Shown here piece by piece: positions 37,118 to 46,651 of a DNA stretch of 64,000 nucleotides. Position 1 is the stretch's first letter, and the number at the start of each line of letters is the position of its first letter. This DNA is from Candidatus Eremiobacteraceae bacterium. Its GTDB lineage: Bacteria > Vulcanimicrobiota > Vulcanimicrobiia > Eremiobacterales > Eremiobacteraceae. Below the pieces are notes generated by a model. It had not been told where the DNA came from. It saw only the letters and a list, made by a program, of their open reading frames with translations, and did not search any database. The stretch is from the NCBI GenBank assembly GCA_035710745.1, contig DASTCX010000013.1, positions 152,083 through 216,082 on the forward strand. Reading direction: 5' to 3'. The position numbers were made by a program, and so were the translations under genes.

Positions 37118-39120
37118 TTCAGATGATCCTCGAACCAGCCGATCCAGAGCTTGAACATGGATTCCGTGCCCGCGGGGTCGGATGGGAAGTGGCCGTAGCG
37201 CGGCGCCATGACGAAGCGCGTGTCGACCCCGTTGTCCTTGAGCGCGTGGTAGAACTCGAACGCCTGCGGCGTCGGCACGCGGTAGTCGCCGGTATCCGAG
37301 AGGACGAGCGTCGGGGTCGTCACGTCGCGCGCGTACGTGATCGGCGATTCCGCCAAGGCCTCGGCGCGGTACTTCGGGTCGAACGGCGACCCGCCGAGCA
37401 GCGTGGTCGTCAGTCCCTGGACATCGCTGAGCGAGTATTCGTCCATCCAGTTCGTGACGGCGGCGCCTGCGACGGCTGCCTTCCATATATGCGAGTGCCC
37501 GACGAGCCACGTGGTCGCGAGACCGCCGCCGGACCAGCCGGAGACCCCGATGCGCGACCTGTCGACGAAGCCGAGTTTCTCGACCGCCGCGACGCCCTCG
37601 AGATTGTCCATGCCCGGACCGCTCGCGACGTGGCCGACTATCGCTTGGATGAACTTGTCGCCCTCGTTGTCGCTGCCGCGATAGTTCGGCTCGAAAACGA
37701 CCCAGCCGCGTGCCGCGGCGATCTGCTGCAGACCGAGCGTGTCGTCGAACGTCTCGTTCGAAGCGGCGATCGGACCGCCGTGGATCATGAGGACGAGCGG
37801 GTACTTCTTCGCCGGATCGAAGCTCGGTGGGTACGTGAGGACGCCGTCTTCAGCGAAGCCGTCCGAACTCGTCCACGTGACCGTCGACGTCTTGCCGAGA
37901 TCGAGGCTGGAGATCGCGTGGTTGAAGTCCGTCAGCCGTTTCACGTCGCTCGAATGCGGCGGGATGTAGTAGAGCTCGCTTGGGCGCGTGCCCGTTTCGC
38001 CCCAGAGCGCGATGCCGCCGTCCTTCGCGATCGTCGCGCTGCCGACGCTCAGATCGCCGAGATCGATGCGCGTCGCAGCGCCACCCGACAGCGGCTGCAT
38101 CCAGAGCGCCGCGTGCGTGTTGTCATCGCCCGTGACGAGCACCCCTTTGCCGTCAGGCGTCCACGCGAGGGGAGAGACGTTCCGATCGAGCGCTTGCGTG
38201 ATGTCGACCGCCCCGGGATTCGCGACCGGCGACACCTCGACTTCGTTTTGTAGATACGGCGTGCCGTTGATAGCGACGTCGAATGCGAGCATCTTGCCGT
38301 CAGGCGAGAAGACCGGATTGCCGCTCCAGCCTGAGTTCGCGCCGAATGGACGAACCTTGCCGGTCGCGACGTCGACGAGCGCGACCGCGCCCTTTTCGAA
38401 GTCGGCGCTCACCGTATCCGGCACCATCTGGAATGCGATCGTCTTGCCGTCGGCCGACCAATCGATGGTCGAGGCGAATTGACCCTGTGGCAGGCTCCAC
38501 GATCCCGATGTGAGCCGCTTGTCGTCGCCGCCTGCCGCCGACACGGTCCAGATGTGGGCCGGCTGTGCGACATGCCGCATGAGGAAGTCGTTGTCGGTGA
38601 CGCGGAACGGGTTGTCGTATTTCGCGGTCCCGGTCAGCTTCGGCGGTTGATCGGCGGCGACGTATGCGATGCGCGTGCCGTCCGGACTCCAGACGAATTC
38701 TTGCACGTCGGTCTTCGACGCCGACGCGGCTATCGGATCGCCGCCATTCATCGACAGGACGTAGACCTGGTCGGTCGCGTCGTCACCGCTGCCGTTCGCG
38801 GCGATGAAAGCGATCCGATCGCCGGTCGGCGACCATGCGGGCGAGTTGACGTCGTCGCGGCCCTGCGTCAACGCGCGCTGCGACCCGGTCGCGACGTCGA
38901 CGAGCATGAGCTGGTTGACGAACATATCTTTGTCGAAGTCCGCCTTGCTCACGACGACCGCGATCGACTTGCCGTCCGGCGAGATGACCGGCGTCGACAC
39001 GCTCACCTCGGTGCGCAGATCGGGGAAGTCGATCGTGCGCGCGGCGCTCGGGTGCACCCACGCACACGCGATCGCGATCCCGAGCGCTAACGCAGATGAT
39101 CTGCGTACCATGCGATCCAT
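37114..39120 (-). CDS. Secreted S9 family serine peptidase (third of four)
   Basis: A 668-residue paralogue with signal peptide ending PSAARTIDF, propeller motifs (ISPDGKSIAV, WSPTGDRIAF, WSPDGTRIAY) and a C-terminal hydrolase domain. The nucleophile motif is altered to SGWSGGGLATTW, with Asp in SDTGDYRVPTP and His in RYGHFPSDP, so the triad is intact but the residue after Ser is Gly. It overlaps the upstream paralogue's stop by 34 bases (or 25 if ATG 39111 is used), the largest overlap in this set. Confidence 0.92.
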   Translation of the reverse strand: MDRMVRRSSALALGIAIACAWVHPSAARTIDFPDLRTEVSVSTPVISPDGKSIAVVVSKADFDKDMFVNQLMLVDVATGSQRALTQGRDDVNSPAWSPTGDRIAFIAANGSGDDATDQVYVLSMNGGDPIAASASKTDVQEFVWSPDGTRIAYVAADQPPKLTGTAKYDNPFRVTDNDFLMRHVAQPAHIWTVSAAGGDDKRLTSGSWSLPQGQFASTIDWSADGKTIAFQMVPDTVSADFEKGAVALVDVATGKVRPFGANSGWSGNPVFSPDGKMLAFDVAINGTPYLQNEVEVSPVANPGAVDITQALDRNVSPLAWTPDGKGVLVTGDDNTHAALWMQPLSGGAATRIDLGDLSVGSATIAKDGGIALWGETGTRPSELYYIPPHSSDVKRLTDFNHAISSLDLGKTSTVTWTSSDGFAEDGVLTYPPSFDPAKKYPLVLMIHGGPIAASNETFDDTLGLQQIAAARGWVVFEPNYRGSDNEGDKFIQAIVGHVASGPGMDNLEGVAAVEKLGFVDRSRIGVSGWSGGGLATTWLVGHSHIWKAAVAGAAVTNWMDEYSLSDVQGLTTTLLGGSPFDPKYRAEALAESPITYARDVTTPTLVLSDTGDYRVPTPQAFEFYHALKDNGVDTRFVMAPRYGHFPSDPAGTESMFKLWIGWFEDHLK

Positions 39121-41081
39121 CTCTTGTATATCTCCTCGCCGCGGACGGGGTCGCGCGGAAAATGGGCGTGAGCGGGAAAGATGACGTATTGCACTTCGAC
39201 GCCCTCATCGTGAAGCGCGTGATAAAACGCATACGTTTCCGGCGTCGGAACGCGGTAGTCGCCGGTGTCGTCCATCAGCAGCGTCGGCGTCTTGACGCTC
39301 GCAACGGCGCTGATCGCCGATTCGGCGGCGTAAAGCTTGCGGCCCGCGTCGCTCCACGGTCCCGCCTCGCCGGCGATCGCGCGCTCGTAGGAGAGCGCGT
39401 CGGAGAGATTGTCTTCGGCGATCCAGTCCGTGACAGGCGCGCCCGCCATCACGGCCTTCCAGATCGTGTAGTGCGTTATGAGCCACGACGTCAGGCACCC
39501 GCCCTCCGACCACCCGCCGACGAAGATGTGCGATGGGTCGACCATGCCGGCTCGTTCGAGCGCTTGCACTCCGGCGACGATGTCGCGGCCTGGACCGGCG
39601 CCGAGGTCGCCGATCGTCGCTTCCATGTAACGCTTGCCCAAGCCGTCGCTGCCGCGGTAGTTCGGTTCGAACACCATCCAGCCTCGGGCTGCGAAGACCT
39701 GTGCAAGTCCGCCGTAGCCAGAATCGAAGCTGAGCAGCGACTCTGAGGTCGGGCCCCCGTGGATGAGGACGACGAGCGGGGGTTTGGAACCCGCATGCAC
39801 GCTCTTGGGCGGCATCGTCAAGATCCCGTCCGCACTGAATCCGTCGCTCGTCCATGCGAACGGCTTCACCTCGCCGAGATCGAGCGACGCGATGCGCCTG
39901 TTGAAATCCGTCAGTCGACGCGGCCGGCTATCGGTCGGTCCAAGTACGTAGACCTCCGCAGGCCGCTCCGGCTCGCCGCCGAGAATGGCGAGCATTCCCG
40001 TCTTCTTGCTGATCGTTCCGTCGTAGAACGAGATGTCGCCGAGAGGCGCTTTGTGGACGGAGCCGTCGATCCCGGCCGCCCAAAGACTCGAATGCACGCC
40101 GTCGTCGCCTGCGACGAGGAGCGCGATGCCATCGGGCGTCCACGCCAGCGGCGATATTTCGCGGTCGATGCGCGACGTCATATCTTTCCCGAGGCCGCCC
40201 GTCTCCGGTGAGACGAATGCATGGCTCTCGTGAGCGATGGTTCCGCCCGGCTCAAATCCGTACGCGATCTCCGTCCCATCGGGCGAATAGAGCGGGGAGC
40301 CTTCCAGCGTCGAGCGGCCGGTGAGAGCGTGCGCCGCTCCGCTTTTGGCGTCGAAGACCTCGATCATCGACTGATCGGCGTCACCCGAGTAGAGTGAGTG
40401 CTGCACGGCTGCCGCGATCGACCTGCCGTCCGGCGACCACGACAATTGCGATATCTGCCACGAGCCTTTGGTCAGGCGCTTCGCGACGCCGCCCGCCGAA
40501 GCGATCGTCCATAGCTGCGAGCTCGCAGGAACGGACGTCGCCGTATAGTCGTTGTCGCCGACCTCGAAGGCGTCGAGGTGCGCGTCGATCTGTTTCTTGT
40601 TCGGCGCGTCGTCGTCGGCGACGAACGCGATCGCCTTGCCGTCCGGTCGCCATGCGAATTCGTCGACGCCGTTCTTCGCCTTCGTGATCGTTTGCGCGTC
40701 CCCGCCGGCCATCGGCATGACCCACACTTGAAATGCCGCATCGTCGCCCGAGCCGGCAAGGGCGAGAAACCCGATCGATTTCCCATCAGGCGACCAGCGG
40801 ACGTTCTGGATGTTCTTGCGATCGTATGTGAGGGGCCGCATCGCGCCGGTCTTGACGTCGACGAGCATGAGCTCGCTGTCCGTGCGGTCTTTGGTGAAGT
40901 CTTTGCGTGAAGTGACGACGGCGATCTTCGAGCCGTCAGGCGATATCTGCGGCGTTCCCACCCCGACGATCGAGCGAAGATCGGCGAGGTCGATCGTGCG
41001 TGCTGCCGCCGGCTCGGCGTTCGGGAGCTGCGCCATTCCAACTGCGGCGCTCAGAGCGGCGACCCAGGCCGTGCGGTTCAT
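39087..41081 (-). CDS. Secreted S9 family serine peptidase (second of four)
   Basis: A 664-residue paralogue. Signal peptide MNRTAWVAALSAAVGMAQLP, then propeller repeats (ISPDGSKIAV, WSPDGKSIGF, WRPDGKAIAF, WSPDGRSIAA). The hydrolase domain has nucleophile motif VGGWSEGGCLTSW, Asp in DDTGDYRVPTPE and His in AHAHFPRDP. The Glu after the nucleophile Ser differs from the Tyr of the other two canonical copies, implying a changed active-site wall. The start overlaps the first paralogue's stop as ATGA. Confidence 0.92.
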   Translation of the reverse strand: MNRTAWVAALSAAVGMAQLPNAEPAAARTIDLADLRSIVGVGTPQISPDGSKIAVVTSRKDFTKDRTDSELMLVDVKTGAMRPLTYDRKNIQNVRWSPDGKSIGFLALAGSGDDAAFQVWVMPMAGGDAQTITKAKNGVDEFAWRPDGKAIAFVADDDAPNKKQIDAHLDAFEVGDNDYTATSVPASSQLWTIASAGGVAKRLTKGSWQISQLSWSPDGRSIAAAVQHSLYSGDADQSMIEVFDAKSGAAHALTGRSTLEGSPLYSPDGTEIAYGFEPGGTIAHESHAFVSPETGGLGKDMTSRIDREISPLAWTPDGIALLVAGDDGVHSSLWAAGIDGSVHKAPLGDISFYDGTISKKTGMLAILGGEPERPAEVYVLGPTDSRPRRLTDFNRRIASLDLGEVKPFAWTSDGFSADGILTMPPKSVHAGSKPPLVVLIHGGPTSESLLSFDSGYGGLAQVFAARGWMVFEPNYRGSDGLGKRYMEATIGDLGAGPGRDIVAGVQALERAGMVDPSHIFVGGWSEGGCLTSWLITHYTIWKAVMAGAPVTDWIAEDNLSDALSYERAIAGEAGPWSDAGRKLYAAESAISAVASVKTPTLLMDDTGDYRVPTPETYAFYHALHDEGVEVQYVIFPAHAHFPRDPVRGEEIYKRWIAWYADHLR

Positions 41082-43120
41082 AACCCGCTCCCCGTGCTCG
41101 TCTGCGCGCTTTCACCGAAGTGGTCGGCGATCCAGGCGATCCAGCGCCGGTAGATGTCGTCTTGCCGCACCGGATCGCCGGGGTGATGGCCCGACACCGG
41201 ATACGCCCAGAAGTCGACGGGCACGCCGTTCTCTTTCAGCGCATGATACATCTCGTACGATTGCGTGATCGGCACGCGGACGTCGCCCACATCGCTCATG
41301 ATGAGCGTCGGCGTCTTGATGTCGCGGGCGTACGTGATAGGCGACTGCGCGACGTACGCGGCCATCGACCCGCCGATCCATGGCGACGACAGACCCGGAA
41401 ATCCGTAGCGCACGCCGACATTGTTGTCGGACAAAGCGTACTCGTCGACGAGATTGTTGACGGCGGCCCCCGCGACTGCGACGCGCCAGACCGAGTAGTG
41501 GTCTTCGAGCCACGACGTCATGTAACCGCCGTACGACCAACCCGATACGGCGATCTTCGATCCGTCGACGACGCCCATCGTCTCCACCGCGTCGACGCCC
41601 GCCATGACATCTCTGCCCGGGCCGTCGCCCGCGTCGTTGAAGATCGCACGCCAATACGCGTTGCCGAGGTCGTCGCTGCCGCGATAGTTCGGCGAGAAGA
41701 CGAGCCAACCGCGGGCGGCGAGCAGCTGCGTGAACGGATTGAAGGCGGTCGTCGACGCACTGTTCGGGCCGCCGTGGATGTTGAGGACGAGCGGATACTT
41801 CTTCGCGGCGACAAAGCCGGGCGGATATGTGAGGACGCCGTCCTCAGCGAACCCATCGGGCCCCTGCCACTGCACCGTGTCCATCTTGCCGTAGTCGAGC
41901 GTGTCCAAGGATGCGTTCAGGTTCGTGAGACGTTTCGGTGCCGACGCCGGTGACGCCATGTACCAAAGCTCCGTCGGCTGAGTCGCTTTCGATCCGACGA
42001 GCGCGATCGCGCCATCGCGGCCGACGTCCGCGTCGAGCCAAAACGACTGAACGGGTTGCACGTCGCCGGTGCTGACACGCGTCGCCGCACCCGAGAGCGG
42101 CTGGATCCACATCGCTGAATCGGTACCATCGTGCGCGGCGACGAGAAGCGATTTGCCTCCCGGCATCCAGATCGCGCGGACGATATGCCGGTCGAGCGCC
42201 TTGGTCACTTCGACGCCGTCGCCGCCGGCAGTCGACGCGACCCAAATCGAGTTGATGTTCGTGGGATCGCCGTCGTGCGGGTACCCGTACGCGATGCTCG
42301 TGCCGTCGGGCGAGTATGCAGGGAACGTCTCCCACATCGAATGCGACGAGAGTTTGCGGATCGCGCCCGTCTTCGCATCGATGACTTCGACGGTCGACCG
42401 GTCGTTGTCGCCGTACACGGGATTTTCAAGTCGCGTAATCGTGATGTGCGTGCCGTCCGGCGACCACGACAGCGGCGATCCCGGCGGCCCCGGCGGCTCC
42501 GACGACGGCACGCTCCACGATCCCGATGTGAGCCGGCGCTCCGAAGCGCCGTCGCTGTTCACGAGCCAGACGTGCGACGGCACGGAGGCGGACCGATCGA
42601 GATACGCGTTGTCGGTGACGACGAATTCGTCGCGGTGGTCCTTGATCGCGGCAGCGTTCGGTTGCGGATCGGGTGAGACGTACGCGATCTGAGCGCCGTC
42701 GGGCCGCCACGCGAACTGTTCGACGCCGTTTTTCGCGTGCGTCACCTGCGACGCCTCACCGCCGTCGAGCGGCATGACGTATATCTGCTCTTCTTCATCC
42801 GGCGGATCGCCCGCGAGCGCGACGAATGCGATGCTATCGCCTGACGGCGACCAGCGCGGCGATCCGACGCCGGATCGTCCGTTCGTCAGCGTCCGGCTCG
42901 TACCCGACGCGACGTCGACGAGCATGACGTCGGTCCGGTAGGTGTCTTTGTCGAAGTCCGCATGGGAGACGAGAACGGCGATCTGTTTGCCGTCAGGGCT
43001 TATCTGCGGATCGGAAAGGCCGACGAGCGAGCGCATCGCCGCATCGTCGAACGTCTTCGCGAAGACCGGCCCGGGAAGCGCGCACAAGAGCAGTATGAAA
43101 AGGAACGATTTCAGTCGCAT
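41078..43120 (-). CDS. Secreted S9 family serine peptidase (first of four)
   Basis: A 680-residue enzyme opening the peptidase cluster. The signal peptide is MRLKSFLFILLLCALPGPVFA. Propeller motifs ISPDGKQIAV, WSPSGDSIAF, WRPDGAQIAY and WSPDGTHITI are followed by the hydrolase domain with Ser in SGWSYGGYMTSW, Asp in SDVGDVRVPITQ and His in SGHHPGDP. Likely releases short peptides outside the cytoplasm. It starts 95 bases beyond the end of the MFS gene on the same strand, so it may have its own promoter or be read through from the heme A operon. Confidence 0.92.
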   Translation of the reverse strand: MRLKSFLFILLLCALPGPVFAKTFDDAAMRSLVGLSDPQISPDGKQIAVLVSHADFDKDTYRTDVMLVDVASGTSRTLTNGRSGVGSPRWSPSGDSIAFVALAGDPPDEEEQIYVMPLDGGEASQVTHAKNGVEQFAWRPDGAQIAYVSPDPQPNAAAIKDHRDEFVVTDNAYLDRSASVPSHVWLVNSDGASERRLTSGSWSVPSSEPPGPPGSPLSWSPDGTHITITRLENPVYGDNDRSTVEVIDAKTGAIRKLSSHSMWETFPAYSPDGTSIAYGYPHDGDPTNINSIWVASTAGGDGVEVTKALDRHIVRAIWMPGGKSLLVAAHDGTDSAMWIQPLSGAATRVSTGDVQPVQSFWLDADVGRDGAIALVGSKATQPTELWYMASPASAPKRLTNLNASLDTLDYGKMDTVQWQGPDGFAEDGVLTYPPGFVAAKKYPLVLNIHGGPNSASTTAFNPFTQLLAARGWLVFSPNYRGSDDLGNAYWRAIFNDAGDGPGRDVMAGVDAVETMGVVDGSKIAVSGWSYGGYMTSWLEDHYSVWRVAVAGAAVNNLVDEYALSDNNVGVRYGFPGLSSPWIGGSMAAYVAQSPITYARDIKTPTLIMSDVGDVRVPITQSYEMYHALKENGVPVDFWAYPVSGHHPGDPVRQDDIYRRWIAWIADHFGESAQTSTGSGL

Positions 43121-43215
43121 CGGGACCTTCCGTCAGGACGAGGCGGCCTTCGGACGAGGGTCCGCCGATTCCCACGTCGGTCGCCGACAAAACGGCGTCA
43201 TGCGCTTTTCATCCG

Positions 43216-44613
43216 TCAACCGACTTCGCGCCGCGGAGCCGGAAGCGCTGTGGAAAGCGCGGCGCACGCCGCACACAGAACAGCCCCGACGCTGAAGGCC
43301 TCACGGAATTCGACGCCCGCATCCGCGCCGCCGTGACGGAGGAAGGCGGAGATGAGCGCGGGCGCGGTGATCGACCCGGAAGTCGCGAGCATGAGCGCGA
43401 GTCCGCTCGCCCCTCCCGTCTGACCGGCGCGGAAATAGGCAAGAAGCAGTGCGTTCGGTGGAGCAGACGCGATCCCCAAGCCGAGCCCTGCGAGAACCAT
43501 CGACGCGATGACGACCGGCATCGAGTCGAACGCGGCAAGCGACGCAAGCGCGAGGCCGGCGCCCAATACTCCCCCGATGAGCGGGATCTTCGAACCCATC
43601 GTGCGCGTCGCGCGACCGCCTGCGATCGCGCCGGCGACGTAGGCCGCCGCGAGGCCGAACAGCGCGAGGCCGCTCTGCGCTTCAGTCGCCCCGAATGCGG
43701 CATTGAGATACGTCGCCGAGTAGATCGTGAGTGAAAAGCTCGGCAGACCGAACACGAACGCGATGCCGTAGACGAGTAACGGTCCGCGGCCGCGGAAGAG
43801 CGCCGGGTCGAACAGCGGCGCGCGAGCGCGCGGCTCCCAGAAGCAGAGGGCGATGAGGCTCGCCGCTGCGCCCGCGAGGCCTGCGATCGATACGAGCCCG
43901 GTCGCGGTGGCGGCGATCATGAGCGAGGCGGTGAACGCTGCGACGAGGACGATGCCGGGATAGTCGAAGCCGTCGCTGCCGTTGTGCTTTGACGGTTCGT
44001 CTGGCGCGAGACCAGACGCAGCGGCGAGCGTCGCGAGCGCGAGGATGACGTTCACCCAAAACACGAGGTGCCACGGAAAAGACGCGAGCTCGCCGCTGAT
44101 GCCCGCGCCGAGGCTTGCGTTCGCGCTGAGCCACAATGCGGCGCTGACGATCGCACCACCGGCAAGCGCTCCGGACATCGTGCCGAGCCCGTACATCCCG
44201 TAGATCGCACCGAGCGCACCACCCCGCTCGCCAGGCGTGAAGCGATCGGCGACGATCGCGGTGACGACCGGCTGGATGCCGCCGGCGCCGAGCGCTTGGA
44301 TGATGCGGCCGGCGACGAGCACCCAGAGCGACGTCGCCAACGCGCAGACGATCGATCCGAAACCGAATAAGACGACGCACGCGACGAGGATGCGTTTGCG
44401 GCCGCGGAGATCGGAGAGACGACCCATGACGGGCTGCGCGATGAGCGAGCCTGTCGCATAGGTCGCGACGATCCAACCGATCTCAGCGAGCCCCGCGCCG
44501 AGCGATCGAGCGATGCCCGCCAGCAGCGGGCCGAACATCGTCAACGGCAACGCCCGCATGAAGATAGCGAGCAGCAGCGGCGCGAGCAGCCGTCGCTTCT
44601 CGCTATCGTCCAC
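43216..44613 (-). CDS. MFS transporter, drug:proton antiporter type
   Basis: A 465-residue multi-pass protein with about 14 hydrophobic helices. GTG 44613 shares its first base with the ctaB stop (TAGTG). The MFS loop motif is GRLSDLRGRKRILVACVVLFG and motif C-like GAIYGMYGLGTMSGALAGGAI lies in helix 5. FFRAGQ-like loops and the VGAVLCAACAAL end fit DHA2/EmrB-type exporters. Substrate unknown. Its place at the end of the heme A operon may be incidental. Confidence 0.85.
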   Translation of the reverse strand: MDDSEKRRLLAPLLLAIFMRALPLTMFGPLLAGIARSLGAGLAEIGWIVATYATGSLIAQPVMGRLSDLRGRKRILVACVVLFGFGSIVCALATSLWVLVAGRIIQALGAGGIQPVVTAIVADRFTPGERGGALGAIYGMYGLGTMSGALAGGAIVSAALWLSANASLGAGISGELASFPWHLVFWVNVILALATLAAASGLAPDEPSKHNGSDGFDYPGIVLVAAFTASLMIAATATGLVSIAGLAGAAASLIALCFWEPRARAPLFDPALFRGRGPLLVYGIAFVFGLPSFSLTIYSATYLNAAFGATEAQSGLALFGLAAAYVAGAIAGGRATRTMGSKIPLIGGVLGAGLALASLAAFDSMPVVIASMVLAGLGLGIASAPPNALLLAYFRAGQTGGASGLALMLATSGSITAPALISAFLRHGGADAGVEFREAFSVGAVLCAACAALSTALPAPRREVG

Positions 44614-45503
44614 TACGAACCCGAGACGCCGTGCCCGAACCGGTCGATCGCCATCGCGACGAACAGCAAGGCGAGATAGAGCATCGAGAACCGGTACATG
44701 AGACCTTCGCTCTTCGGCGAACCGCTTCGAACGACCCAGACGGCGAACGCGAAGAAGACGACGTCCAGCACGATCGCGCTCGCGAGATAGACGACGCCCA
44801 TGAGGTGGAGCGGCACGAAGACGAGCGTCAGCGCGGCGAGCACGATGGTGTAGATGAGGATCTGCCGCTTGGTGACGTCGTCGCCGTAGACCGCGGGGAG
44901 CATCGGGATGCCGACGCGACGGTATTCTTCCTTCTTCAGCAGGGCGAGCGCCCAGAAGTGGGGCGGTGTCCACACGAAGACGACTGCGAACAGCAGCAGT
45001 GCGGTGAGGCCGACATGATCGGTCACCGCGGCCCACCCGACGAGCGGCGGCACCGAACCGGCCGCGCCGCCGATGACGATGTTCTGCGGCGTCGTGCGCT
45101 TCAGCCAGACCGTATAGATGAAGACGTAGTAGAGGATGCCGGCGACGGACAGCGCCGCGGCGAGCAGGTTCACGGTGAGCGCCAGCTCGGCGAAAGCGAG
45201 CACACCGAGGACGATGCCGAACACGAGCGCGTCGCGCGGCGCGACGCGGCCGCTCGGGATCGGGCGTGTCTTCGTCCGCTTCATCTGCCCGTCGATGTCG
45301 CGGTCGAAGTACATGTTGATCGCCGCAGAGGACGCGCTGGCGAGCGCGCCGCCGAGCAGCGTCAGTAGGGCAAGACGCCACGAGGGCAAGCCGCCGGCGG
45401 CCATCATCATCGCCGTGAAGGTCGTGAACAGCAAGAGCGACATGACGCCGGGTTTCGTAAGCCCGTAATAATCGACGATCTTCTTCGTGGCTGTGCTCAG
45501 CAT
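44613..45503 (-). CDS. ctaB: Protoheme IX farnesyltransferase (heme O synthase)
   Basis: A 296-residue UbiA-superfamily prenyltransferase with nine hydrophobic helices. The first Asp-rich motif is NMYFDRDIDGQMKRTKTRPIPSG and the second is YGDDVTKRQILIYT; TPPHFWALALL between them is typical of CtaB. It converts heme B to heme O using farnesyl diphosphate, the first step to heme A needed by the caa3 oxidase. It starts seven bases after the ctaA stop. Confidence 0.95.
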   Translation of the reverse strand: MLSTATKKIVDYYGLTKPGVMSLLLFTTFTAMMMAAGGLPSWRLALLTLLGGALASASSAAINMYFDRDIDGQMKRTKTRPIPSGRVAPRDALVFGIVLGVLAFAELALTVNLLAAALSVAGILYYVFIYTVWLKRTTPQNIVIGGAAGSVPPLVGWAAVTDHVGLTALLLFAVVFVWTPPHFWALALLKKEEYRRVGIPMLPAVYGDDVTKRQILIYTIVLAALTLVFVPLHLMGVVYLASAIVLDVVFFAFAVWVVRSGSPKSEGLMYRFSMLYLALLFVAMAIDRFGHGVSGS

Positions 45504-45510
45504 GTCGATC

Positions 45511-46407
45511 TCATGCGAGCACGCTCCGAGGCCGGAACGCGAAATAGGTGAGGACGACGAGCGATGCGATGAGGAGTGCCGCGTTCGCTTCGTGCAACGA
45601 GCGCAACACCGGTTCGAGCCCCGAGACGATCGTCGCCGCGCCGAGGGCACCCTGGAGAACTGCGAGCCCGAGCGCGACCCAAGACGCAGCTCGCGCCAGC
45701 GGATCGAGCTGCGGCGTCCGCAACCCGGCGAACCACGTGACGAGGGCCGCGGCGATCGTCACGTATGCGACGTATCTGTGCGCCATGTGGATCTGCTGGG
45801 CCGCCGTCATGCCACCCACAGCGCCGCAAAGCGGCAACGCCGTGCACGCAAGGCCGTCGTTCGACGCCGCCATCCAGCCCCCGGCGAACACGGCGAGGAA
45901 AGCGAGCGATGTCGTGCCTAGGGCGAGCCACTTGAAGCGACTACCAGGGCCGGCATGCGCGTGCTCAGCGGGCTCTGCATACGCGATGATCGTTACCATC
46001 AACAAGCTGACGAATGTCGAGAACCCGAGGACGAGGTGGACCGCGACGCTCGGCGCGTCGTTTTGCAGGACGATCGTCACCGCGCCGGCGACGATCTGTG
46101 CGACGATGAGCCCGAGCGACACCCACGACGCTTTGAAAGCGGCGGGCGCGTCGTTACGTGCGAACCACGCCGCGAGGAACGTCGCGATGACGATGATTGT
46201 GAGTAAAGCAGCGCCGACACGGTGATAGTACTCGTACATCACTTTCGGGTCGAGCGCAGGGAACCACGCGCCGCGGCAGCGGGGCCAATCGGGGCACGTC
46301 ATGCCGGCGCCGTTGATGCGCACGATCGCGCCCCAGACGACGAGCGCGAACGAGAACACCGTCGATGCGACACCGACGCCACGGAGCAGGCCGAGACGGG
46401 GGGACAT
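45511..46407 (-). CDS. ctaA: Heme A synthase (COX15/CtaA)
   Basis: A 298-residue, eight-helix protein. Two related halves each carry heme-ligand histidines: EYYHRVGAALLTII and VAVHLVLGFSTF in the first, QIHMAHRYVAYVTI and RSLHEANAALL in the second. Cys pairs CPDWPRC and CTALPLC are the conserved extracellular loop cysteines of this family. It oxidises heme O to heme A for subunit I. ATG 46407 opens the ctaA-ctaB-MFS operon; the frame open upstream runs through the repeat cluster and is not coding. Confidence 0.94.
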   Translation of the reverse strand: MSPRLGLLRGVGVASTVFSFALVVWGAIVRINGAGMTCPDWPRCRGAWFPALDPKVMYEYYHRVGAALLTIIVIATFLAAWFARNDAPAAFKASWVSLGLIVAQIVAGAVTIVLQNDAPSVAVHLVLGFSTFVSLLMVTIIAYAEPAEHAHAGPGSRFKWLALGTTSLAFLAVFAGGWMAASNDGLACTALPLCGAVGGMTAAQQIHMAHRYVAYVTIAAALVTWFAGLRTPQLDPLARAASWVALGLAVLQGALGAATIVSGLEPVLRSLHEANAALLIASLVVLTYFAFRPRSVLA

Positions 46408-46460
46408 GCCTCGTGCTTGCGGCGCTCGGCAGATGAATCCTGTCCGCTCATGTTCCAAAT

Positions 46461-46640
46461 GTAGTAGGCCGAGCGAAGCTCGGCTCTGGTTGTTGTGGAG
46501 CGGTCGACCTTCATGGTCGACCGCCGCGGCCTGGCAAAAGAAATGTAGTAGGCCGAGCGAAGCTCGGCTCTGGTTGTTATGGAGCGGTCGACCGCCGCGG
46601 CCTCGCGTAAGCAAACGTAGTAGGCCGAGCGAAGCTCGGC
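46461..46640. repeat. Tandem array of alternating family B and family A hairpins
   Basis: Two and a third units of 84 then 72 bases, each starting gtagtag. B hairpins gccgagc-gaa-gctcggc are at 46468-46484, 46552-46568 and 46624-46640. Between them, a full A hairpin at 46500-46524 (gcggtcgacc-ttcat-ggtcgaccgc) is matched in the second unit by a 12-base remnant, gcggtcgaccgc, at 46584-46595, as if the hairpin tip had been deleted. The array fills the divergent gap between ctaA and aroA; the aroA ribosome site begins one base after the last hairpin. Confidence 0.9.
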
Positions 46641-46651
46641 GGAGGTTGTGC

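Noticed and set aside
46461..46640. CRISPR-like array upstream of aroA
   Set aside because: Only two to three units, each unit is itself palindromic, there are no unique spacers and no cas genes nearby.
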